Below the pieces are notes generated by a model. The model was not told the origin of the DNA. It ran no database searches and saw nothing but the letters and a program-made list of their open reading frames with translations. From Polydactylus sextarius (taxonomy: Eukaryota; Chordata; Actinopteri; Polynemidae), in assembly GCA_016801845.1 (NCBI GenBank), contig CM028912.1:22409501-22473500 (forward strand): 64,000 nucleotides of DNA, given 5' to 3'. Below, piece by piece: positions 37,084 through 47,500 of this stretch; position 1 is the stretch's first letter, and every line of letters starts with the position of its first letter. The translations under genes were made by a program, and so were the position numbers.

Positions 37084-37952
37084 TATTAGTAGCCAGTGGT
37101 GAGTGTTTAAAATGACCCATGATGAGTCTCCCTGAGGCTAAAACATCCGTCACACTTCGTTGTGACAGTACACCCTCATGGCCTTTTGCATATTTTTAGC
37201 ATTATCCTGTAATATAACATGGACTTTATCTCTTGCAATTTCCCAGGATTGGAACATGCCACAAAATGCAGTCACCAAAACCTCCACTGTGCAATGTTGT
37301 GTTTGAAGTTTTGATCGATGAAATGTGGTGTTAAAACTTAACAGTGACATAGGGCATCGACTCAAGCTCCAAATATCAGTTGTAAAGCTGAGAGATGAGA
37401 CATTGTCCTTTAGAAGGCTTACAAGTACATGGTTTGGTATAACTAAAATATTTATGTCCCAGAGGGACATAGCGTGGCTTAAAGGAGGAAAGAAGCCGTT
37501 GGAACCTCTTGCCCTCTACTGCAGAAAGAGGCTGCTCATCAAGGCTAATAAACTCCATCACCTTTTCTGATATGTCTTTCCACCTCTTACTGTTCTTCTT
37601 ATAGGGTTCATCTCTTTGAATTGTCTCACTTACAGTTAACTTAACAGCAGATGAGTAAGCCTGCTCTGGCTTTGCAGTTGCTTGTTTGCTTGCTTTTATA
37701 TTCACTATACTGTGTAGTGGTTTGTAAGATGTCTGTTGAGATTGGTGGTGTTAAACTGTTGCTGTCAAACTCCAACATGAGGAATTTCCTTATTGCACGC
37801 ATTGCATACTGTGATTTTAATGTCCTTTTCTAAAACCTTTAAAAACTGCCAGATGGGAGAGGTCATTGTAGCAAGCCGGTTACAAGCATGTGTTGACACT
37901 CAGTGAATATTTCTCAGTAATTATTGGCGACCAATTGATCGGAGCATCCCTA

Positions 37953-39020
37953 CTCTTTTTCTTATCTCAGTCAATTGGTCAGTGTGTGAATGCAGTCAGT
38001 GTTACAGCTGAGAGGTGAATGTGGAGTGTAATTGGAAGTAAAGGTTAGTTCAGAGTAGTGATTAGTGTTGTTTGTGTATAATTAACAAGCTTCAAAGGGG
38101 TTAACAATGTCACTGTGAATTTTACAGCAACAAATGAGAGGAAAGAGTTTGAATGTGGTGCTGATTGAGAGCCCGTTAGCAGCGCAGCAGCAAAGAGGTG
38201 TTAGTCTGTTAGTTAGTTTTAATAGGTATAAAGTATAAACTGCAATAAAACCACAGGAAAATCCAAATATGTCTGCTTTTCTATAGAGATTTACTATGTG
38301 CAGGATGTCTGTGTGCATTGTGGAGCTGCAAGAAATGTGATTGGCTTATAGTGTTAAAGGGCGGGTCTTAGTAATAGGCTAATTATATGACCAGAACTTA
38401 TATGAATTTATTATTCAAATAATTATTATAGTTAATATTATTATAAATAATATTTTCAGTATAATACATTTTTTGGTGCTGTATCATTGACAGTGTGCTT
38501 GATCTAAACTAAATAGCACCAACTTTATCCTGAGTGAACAGCAGAGCAGGTTATTAGTGGAGAGTGGATGATAGTGATGGTGGCTGCAGGACGTTCACTG
38601 AGCTTAGACCATCACATGGACACGGTGACTAACAGTGAGAGTCTGAATCTGACTGAGAACAGCTTAATAAATGAACCAGATGATGTGAGTTGTGTAAACA
38701 CAATGTTGGTGTGTTGTAACGGCCAGCAGGGTGTGTGGAGGGGGGGCTGTGAGTTTGACTGACAGGGACAGCCTCTGCCTCCTTTTGGTCAGCAGTTATT
38801 TAATGACTCAGAGACTGTTGTCACTTTAACACAGATAAACTACTGTTCTTTAATTCATTTAACCAACCACTCGCTATCATATGTGATTTTATTGAGCTGT
38901 TGTCAGACGACCACAGATCGATCAGAATCAAAAGAGGATCAACACTGACGGGGGTGACTGACAGAGTGGAGGTTGCATAAATGGCTGCCATGTCCCATCA
39001 TGCCCCCCTGAGGGTCCTGA
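37953..39020. other. Upstream flank of titin, no gene recognised
   Basis: No confident exon. A frame at 38577-38687 followed by a good donor (GATGATGTGAGT) looks exon-like but has no partner. Distal muscle regulatory elements of titin could lie here; none is identified. Confidence 0.5.
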
Positions 39021-39024
39021 CCGG

Positions 39025-39079
39025 CCAATGGGGAGTGTTGGTTGGGCAATGATGCAGGTGCTCCCCCCTGGTATAAAAA
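39025..39079 (+). promoter_or_regulatory. Titin core promoter: CCAAT, E-box, TATA
   Basis: A CCAAT box (39025-39029), an E-box CAGGTG of the myogenic bHLH type (39055-39060) and a TATA box TATAAAAA (39072-39079) stand in the usual order and spacing. They precede an exon that ends in a consensus donor (39338) and whose next acceptor (43821) opens the titin start-codon exon. The start site is inferred about 25-30 bases after TATA, near 39100. Confidence 0.7.
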
Positions 39080-39099
39080 CCTAAACCACCATCTGGGCC

Positions 39100-39337
39100 C
39101 TCCTGAGCAGTTGGAGCATTCCCAGCCTCGCCTCGGGTGGAGGGATTGCGAGGAGGGAAAGCAAAACTACACGGCCTGTCTCTGTGTAGTTTTGTTTTTT
39201 TCGGGGGGGATATTTCGAGGCTCGACCGTTCTCACCTTGGATTTTTCTGGAAAAAACTTTTCTGGATAAGGAGACCGTTGTTTGTCATAGTCAGCTGGGC
39301 TCCGTCCCATCAATCCGAGGCACTCTTGTGGATACAA
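39100..39337 (+). other. Titin exon 1, non-coding 5' UTR
   Basis: It extends from the inferred transcription start to a strong donor, AA|GTGAGT, at 39338. It joins the acceptor at 43821, and mammalian titin likewise has a non-coding first exon followed by a large first intron. The start coordinate is estimated from the TATA position. Confidence 0.6.
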
Positions 39338-42300
39338 GTGAGTAACCCCCAGCTTGTGTCCCCATATGTCCTGAAATTACCTGCCTATATATGCTGACTC
39401 GTGGTTTCTGGGGACTTAGACCAAATTGTCAGGACCCTTGTTTTTGCTGAGCCGTCATTGTGTTTTGGTGGTTTTTGGCAAGTTTGACATATTTGTGGCT
39501 GCACTTGGACGCGGCCGCGTGCAGCAAACTGTGCAGTGATTTGAGAAAAGCCAAGAATAGCCGCTGATAGCATGAGAGTGGACTGTCAGCTGGGCGGCTG
39601 ATGGCTTTTTAAGGGAATCAGCAGCAGGGCTATCACTTGCACCTCCAGCTATGTGCCACATGGTGGCTGTCAATCAAACTGCATGGGGTCAGGGTGGGGG
39701 GTTAGAGGGGGGTGGGTGTATTTTTGGCCTCTGCCATATCTGTCGCTCAGATTCCAGTCTCTAAATATCAGCTGAGTTTAACTGGCTTGTTCCAACTTTC
39801 CAGTTTTTTGAGTTAAAGCTGTTGAACAGTTTGTGGATTGAAGAGATCAGTGTGATCAGTTTCAGTGAGAAACAATCTGAGAAACTCGACACCTTTACTT
39901 CAATCAGCTGATAGCCCTAAAATAAAAAGACAGCTGTCCTGACAAGGCTTTTAATGTCATATCAAAAAAGCAGTCAGATAATCATCAGCTCCTAAAAATG
40001 TTTGACCTAATTTTTAATCGAAACTGAACATTTGACATTCCATGTAAATATAATTTAAACTTAAGAAGTTGTGTTGTAAACGTCATTATTAAAACATGGG
40101 GTTGGTGCTTATTTTATTGTGTTGGCAGATGTTTGACAGTTTGATGAAAAGTGGTGCGACATCATGACGTCAAGTCCAGATTTAACCATAGTTAGTTAAA
40201 TCTGGACTTAATTTGTTTTTTTTTTCAGATGCAGCTTGACACGAAACTGTCCTGAAACTCCTGAATTCACTTTAATAAATGAGTTTTGGAGAAGTTTAAG
40301 AATAGCACGTGTCACATGAGACAGTTTAATGTAATTATAGTGGATAATTTACTATTTCACATGTGTAAAAATAAACTGTGCGTTGTTTTCTGATGCTTCC
40401 CATCTTATGATTAATGAATTCTCATTTTGATTTTGTCCTGAATGAGAAGATGAGATATTCAAATAATTAGACATGGAGAACATGGAGAAAAAAAACATCT
40501 CAGGCATATAGTTTCACTTAAACCCCGGTCGTATATAAACCAGTAAAAAGTCTAATTTGTGATTTACGAGATTAAAGTGTGAACAAAATAATCAACTGTC
40601 TTTTTATATCAACATTATATTTTCCTTTTTCTTATTTTGTCAGAGCCAAAGTGCTTGCTTGTGTTGGGATCTTTATATGCGTCAGTGTTTGAACATTTAC
40701 ATTGTGATGCTTCCTCTGCCGGTTTCATGTTACATGCGAGTGATGGAGCAGTCAGTTTATAAAAAGAACAGAGACATTTAAAACACAAGTCCAATAGAAC
40801 AGATTCAAACCTGACACTGAAATAAGTTTGTAGTTATATTCAACATTAGTGTCAGAAGGTGAGGAAACACTCAGATACTCAGATGTGTCGGTCACTGTCA
40901 GAGGAAAACCTCCTGTCTGCTTTATCACGCTGCTGTTTCATTTGGGAGGTGGTGGGGGTCATAATGCCAGACCCATGTGTTTCCCTGTTCTCAGATCAGT
41001 TCATCCTCCAAATGAACTGCATTGTATTAAATCACCTATTTTATTCTGTGAGATGAGTCACAGGTTTGCCTGAATAATAATAATAACAATAACAATAATG
41101 GATTAAATAATAGTGATTTTTTTTAAAATCCCCTGATGCTGTTTAGATCAAATCTGACATCAGTTGGAAACAGGCAGTTTTTCAAAACAAAAAAATCACA
41201 TCTGAAGAAGATATAATGTTTTTTTTTACGACTCCAGCTCAGACAGCTGCAGTGGAGGAAGGTTAAATGTTTAATGCTGAATCAGTCCTGGACTCAGTAA
41301 GTGAGACACCTGCTGTCCTCAAATCAGTCAGACTGCAGTCTCATCAGTTATTATCAGTTAATAACTAACTTGACAAATATCTTTTTGAATTTGTTGTATG
41401 TTTTATGAAATAAAGTGTGTTGATTTTCTTTATTTAAGAGTCAATGGTTAAAGGAAATAAAATTAAATAAAAAATAAATGGCAGATAGTGTAACATCAGT
41501 GAAGAACTTCAATGAAACTGTTTTTAATTTCATTGAATTGTGATGTTTAGGGTAACTGGCTGTGGTAAAGTGGAATGAGTCTCATTGAAGCTGAAGTTGA
41601 TGTGGAAGCAGAATCATGTGGAAACTTAGTTTAACATTATTTATTTGTGAAACTGTTTAAATTCTACTGAAAAAAAAAAAACTTTGACTTTATGATCATG
41701 TAATCAAATGATCTATACTTTTCCAGTATTGGCTGCTCAATTGATCGGCCTTCATTGATCAGTGTGTAAAATGTCAGTCAGTGAAATAAATTAAAACTGA
41801 ACTCACGGTGAAAGATTCAGAAACTTCATGAACTTAATGAACAGATATCATGTTGTGTTTCATTTGAAACTAATGTGCAACCTCATAAAATCTTTCATCA
41901 GTTGTGTTAAACACAAAAGAATCAATGAAATCATTTTCAAAGTGAGTGAAGTAATTTTTAAATTTGTTCTTTTAGTGAAAAAAATGGATGTAAATGTAGT
42001 CCCTCCCCATCCTCCACATTTATTACATAACATAAACATTAAATGTATGAAATAATGAAAGATAAACACTGACAGAAATATTTAATATTTATTATTCAAA
42101 CCTTAAACTGGGTCCAGATATACATGTACATTTAATTTTGAAAATTTTTTTGTAAAGTGCTTTTTATAGAATATTATGATAAAAAAGTAAATAAATAAAA
42201 AGCCCTTGAAGCAGCTGGTGTATAAAACAGAGCTGAAAGGAGACGTGTGATAAAGTATATTTGATTTCACTGATCTGGGAACAGCTGTGACAGTAAAAAT

Positions 42301-43821
42301 AAAGCTTTGCTGAGGTTAAATTTAACGCAAACAAAAAACAGATCCCTGAGGGGTCAGAGAAAAACCCGAGTCCGGGAAATCACAACATCACCACATGTTA
42401 ACATCTGAGTATCTGATCACTTATTGATCAGATATCAGTTCAGCTGTTTTTTTCTTACACTGTTTTATTTTATTCATTTTCCATCTTTTTTTTTTTTTTT
42501 TTTTAAATCTTTCTCATGTTTTTATTCCTTCACACTTCTGTTCCTCATCCTTCCGCTTCTCTTGTGTAATGGCGTCTCTGTTCCTCACTGGAAATGATAC
42601 TTGTGAACTTGTGATAACCTCACTTTTCTCAAGTCATTGTTCACGTGACCACGCTTTGTGTTTGAAGCTTCAGCTGCTGCACTTTTTACACTTTTTGTCT
42701 TTTTTCTGACGACTCCAACATGTGGCCAACCTCCAGCTGCTTCAGTCTGTCAGCATCATCTGCCCCTCAACAAGCCCCTCCCCCTGACATTTATAGCTCT
42801 TGGCTGCCTCACCTGCCATCACCCCCGTCTCACCCCCATTTCATCCCCATCTAATCACCCCTAACCCGCCTCACTGCTCTGAAACTCTAACCTCTGTGCT
42901 AAGAGTTGAAGTTGTAGGGGACTCTGTGTTCACAAACCTAGATGCAGCAGAGACCCACCACCACCACCACCCAAACCTGCGTCTGGGGGTGAGGGTGTTG
43001 TTAAAGAGTTAAAACCTCAAATGACATGATTTGTGCTGTGAAACAGCTGCTGTCACGTTTCTGGTCAGAGGAAACTCCTCCACTTGAGGTTGTGAGAAAA
43101 AACTGATATGTTCTTAGAGTTCTCTGTTCAGATTCTCCAAGTTTTTGAATCTTGTTCCATGACAAGGTCACTGTGGTAACAACCAGTGGAGTCATCAGTC
43201 GGTCTGCTGGTCCACATGTGGATCAGTGAACTTTCCTGATCTTGGTCTTGCTTTGTCCTCATGAAATTCACTGTGTAATAATGTCTGCCCTGAATATTCC
43301 ATAGTGATGTCATTAGATGACAGACATTTACCAACCAGCAGGTGGAGCTGATTCTCAAGTCAGTTTAGACATGATGCTTGTTTCCTGTGTAGATGTGAGG
43401 ACGGTTCAGCGTCCTGACCCCCTCACGTATGATGTTGTCTCTTTGTGCTCCATCCAAGTGCATTATGGGAGAGAGACTTGGTAATATTTCCACCTCAGAT
43501 GACAAACACAAATCTGTCCATGTTTAACGAACCATGTGAGAAAGTCTGTCCTCTCTCTGAGCTGGACACGTTGGCAGTAAGTTAAAGCCATGCTAAAATC
43601 AACAACTCCCATGAAGCTTTGGGGTGCTGTAATCTGAGAATGGACACATGCAGGTATCTATTTGTGGAGAGAGGATTTGTGGGAAGACAGTGTCTCGTTT
43701 CCTAGAGGCTGCTCCTGTGTTTTCTACATTGTTGGAGGAAGGAAAGAAGAAGAGATTAAACACCAGTAAACAATGTTTCACACACGTTTGATTCTATTCT
43801 TCCTGTGTTTTGTCTCTGCAG
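39338..43821 (+). other. Titin intron 1
   Basis: AT-rich with homopolymer runs. No coding exon, RNA gene or transposon protein is recognisable. It may contain muscle enhancers, which cannot be called from the bases alone. Confidence 0.55.
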
Positions 43822-43929
43822 GGTGCCGACCAACATGTCAACACAGGCGCCAACATTCACACAGCCGCTGCAGAGCGTCGTAGCACTTGAGGGTAGTGCT
43901 GCGACGTTCGAGGCTCAAGTTAGTGGTAA

Positions 43930-43960
<31 letters not shown>

Positions 43961-44567
43961 CACATTTAACTGTAAATAACTCTCATTATTCAATCCTGAT
44001 TTTTTTTTCATTTGTTTTCAAAGATTTCTTATGTTTGTAGCAAGTTTCTATATTTTTTTAACATTCAATTCTATATTTAATTAATTATTTTTAAATCTAA
44101 AAGTTAATGTTATTATAATTACTACATGTAGTTATGGTTAATTATTTTAATCTGAGATTTCTGAAATTTCTTTCAGATATTTGAGTTTTTGTTCTGAGTT
44201 TTGCTTTTTTTTTTTTTTTTCTTAATTCCCCTCAAACTGACGCAAACTTTCACAACAAACTGTATATCTGAAAAACACCCTGTAAAGCTCACCTCAGTAT
44301 TGAGTGTGCATATTGAACAGTGATGGACACTCTGACCCGGTCTGGTTCTTCTGTCCTCTGCAGGTTCTCCAGTTCCTGAGGTGAGCTGGTTCCGTGATGG
44401 CCAGGTTCTTTCCGCCGCCGCTTTGCCCGGCATTCAGATCTCGTTCAGCGACGGCCGCGCTGTTCTGAGGATCCCCGCTGTGACCGCCGCACACAGCGGA
44501 AGATTTTCTGTTAGAGCCACCAACGGCGCTGGACAAGCCACAAGCACTGCTGAGCTCCTCGTGACAG
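43822..44567 (+). CDS. ttn: Titin exons 2-3: start codon and Ig domain Z1
   Basis: Exon 2 is 43822-43925 (ATG at 43835) and exon 3 is 44364-44567, joined in phase 1. They encode residues 1-98: the N-terminal tail and the first Ig domain, with the tryptophan in PEVSWFRDGQ and the closing GQATSTAELLV strand. In other vertebrates Z1 with Z2 binds telethonin (TCAP), which anchors two titin molecules at the Z-disc edge. A long poly-A run in the intron starts about 15 bases after the donor. Confidence 0.97.
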
Positions 44568-47500
44568 GTGAGAGCAGAAAGAGTCTTACCAAATGCCCCA
44601 AAACAAAAGAAAAGTAGCAGCTTCATTATCATCCTGATGTGTAAAATCTAAAACCCTGATTTCTGGCACATGTTCGGAGTTTAGCATTGAGGTACAAGAG
44701 TACTGGTGATTTTCCAAGCCTGATTAGAAAGCCCTTTGTCTTTCCATGACACATCCTATGTTTGACATCCTTAGGACAATTGAGAAAGAAATCAAGATCA
44801 GTTTAACAAATAAAGAATACACAAGATTTGCTTACACAAGTACATGTTTATAAAATATGGCCTCTGATTTTGGTATATGAGACCAGAAGCAATAGCAATA
44901 AGATTTAAATCCATCAACACTTTCTTGTGTAGCGGAGACGGCGCCTCCCAGCTTCCTTCAGAGACTGCAGAGCTCATCAGTGAGACAGGGCAGCCAGGTG
45001 AGGCTGGACGTCCGGGTCACAGGAATCCCCACACCCGTGGTGAAGTTCTACCGGGAGGGAGCTGAGATCCAGAGCTCAGCAGACTTCAGGATCCTCCAGG
45101 AGGGAGACCTGTACAGTCTGCTGATTGCTGAGGCCTTCCCAGAGGATTCTGGGACATATTCTGTGACTGCCACCAACAGCAGCGGACGTGCCACCTCCAC
45201 TGCTGAACTGCTGGTTCAGGGTGAGAGTCTCGATTCTGCCATTTTTAACTGTGTTGTAAGAAGGACATTGAATTTATATATCAAGGTGGAGTTGAAGATT
45301 CAGGGAAATGTTGGTTTTATTGAGTCCAGTGGTCCAGGGTCATCTCTGCGAGTCCAGGATGATAGCCTAGCTTAGCACAAAGACTGGAAGCAAAAGGAAA
45401 CTGAGTGTTTTTTTTTTTTTTTTTTTTTTTTATGAAATATGGTTGACTGCCAGTGACAATCATATACCACAAAACACCAACCAATTTTATAAATTGTGTG
45501 AGGTTTTATCTTGTTTTTACTAAAATGTTGTTAAGTTTTTTATTATTAGAATTAAAACATTTTTAAATACTGTGTGGAGTTACTGACAAAACACAATAGA
45601 TCTATTTGAGGCAGTGTACTGCATCCACTAAACTAAACGTGTGTCCAGGTGAAGAAGCCGTTCCAGCAAAGAAAACCAAGACAGTGATTTCAACCGCTCA
45701 GATTTCACAGACCCGTCAGACCAGAGTGGAAAAGGTTCGAAAGACTCCACTGTTGATTTGTCAATTATGGAAAATATAACGAGTGTAAAAAAATGTGTAA
45801 ACTCATTTCATGACACTCTCTCCGCTCATGGTTTGTCCTCAGAGGATGGAGGCCGGTTTCCAGGCCTCCGGCATGATGCAGATGCAGATGCAGATGCAAG
45901 TGGAAGGCGCTGAGATGTCTCAGCAGCTGGCTCACAAGACCCCACCCAGAGTCCCTCCCAAACCCACGTCCAAGTCCCCGACACAGCCCTCACTGGTTGC
46001 CAAGATGACCGGAGGACGCCAACAGTCACCATCACCTGTCAGACACGTGAAGGCACCGACGCCCACACCTGCCAGGTGGGTGGAGCCTTAGCCGCTCATG
46101 CTAGAATTTGCCCATTTAATAATATTTGGATATGTGTGGTGGGCCTAAAGTGTTGTGTTGCGTTAACAGTGTCTGTGAGATGATGTGTGCTGGATGTTGT
46201 AGAGATTCAGACTGAAATCTGCTGTAGATCAGTGAGTTTATGATGACAGAGCGGGTGGATGGCATTACTAGAGGTTGGCCATCTGCAGGCCTGTAATGTG
46301 ACCTCCCTCCCCCGTCTCCAGGCCTGCCTCTCCCACTTCAAGACTCTCAGTCTCCCCCATCAGGCCGGTCAAGTCCCCCATCACCACGCGCAAACAGGTG
46401 GTCGTCGGCGCTGATGTCCTGCCACCCTGGAAACAGGAAGGCTACATGGCTGAGGCCAGTTACAGCATGACCAGTGTGACCAGCAGCACCATCACCCAGC
46501 TGGGCCAGGAGCAGCGCTGGGAGCAGCAGGTCACTGGGGTCAAAGAGGTGAGGGAGGAGCTTCAGAAACCACTTGTCGTCCTGCTTGTTGAACAAACTGC
46601 TTGTTAGTGTGACTTGAAATTTGACTTTGATTTTTCTCTGTGTTGCAGAGATAAAACTTTTTATTCAGGTTTTAAATGTTTTAAATGTCTTTCCTCTGAA
46701 GGTCTTGTCCTAGTGTGAATTCTCTCATACTTGATGCCTTTTTTCACTGTTTAAATGTGACTAACCAACACTTAAAGGCTGCGTGATGACCATGATGCTG
46801 TGGGGGCTGACATTGTTTTGCTAATGGTGAAAAAAGAGGAAACAACATTGTTATGTGGATTTGCATAAAACTGTCAATTTCTTTTTCAGTGTTTTCAAAT
46901 CAAATTTTAGTTTCTTATCATTTGATGTTGTATTGAACGTTTAACAATGAACAATTAACATGATTTTCTTTAATAGATGTGAATGTATCTAGGCATTTTC
47001 AATCCTCAAATATTATATAGAAAAGAAAGACATTTCAGAATCACATATTTATTACATGAATATCAGAGGTTATAGAAAAAGTAAATTTTCAATGGAAGTA
47101 GACCACCTGCCATCACTGCAGAAGCATCTCAGTGGTAAAGCACTAGGAAACCCAGCAGAACCTCTAAAAACACTTTTCTACAAAGTTTGATCCAGTTTTT
47201 CAGATGACTCCTCTTCTTATAAGCAAACTGATGTCACATACCTGATGTGACATTACCTAGTGACCTCTTACTGACTTGGCCTGGGTACATGTGTATGTTT
47301 CTAGAGTTTGTCTTCCATTATTTTTCAATGAGAAGTTGTGAGAAGAACGGATGAAAAAGACAGGAGGAAAAGACAGGACTGGATGAAGGATCCAGTCCTG
47401 TCTTTTCCTTTTCATCCATTTTTCTCCCAACAGCATAAATCTTTTTTCCCCCTCCATCAACACTGTTTTCGACTGTTTTACTTTGAGCCATTCAGTCTAG

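Larger units (their letters stand above)
35065..37952 (-). pseudogene. BED-finger hAT transposase remnant, split by Tc1
   Basis: Read on the minus strand it starts at a terminus TAGGGATGCTCCGATC (37952). Near 37820-37705 there is a BED zinc-finger remnant (CNACNKE...NTTNLNRHLTNHY) interrupted by stops. A linker follows to about 37380, then a catalytic segment near 37410 (VSSLSFTTDIWS) and ILQDNAKNMQKA near 37210. GHFKHSPLA lies at about 37115-37089. After the Tc1 insertion the frame resumes with DVPTRWNSSFYML and, after a frameshift, SILAPLEEQISTSTTTTVDV down to 35065. This is the ZBED1-like hAT layout. Multiple stops and frameshifts and a missing C-terminus make it inactive. Confidence 0.8.

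Noticed and set aside
38568..38690. Frame with a good donor (GATGATGTGAGT) as an alternative first titin exon
   Set aside because: Joined to titin exon 2 it would be out of frame and soon reach a stop, and no promoter or partner exon is evident. It is left as unexplained sequence.
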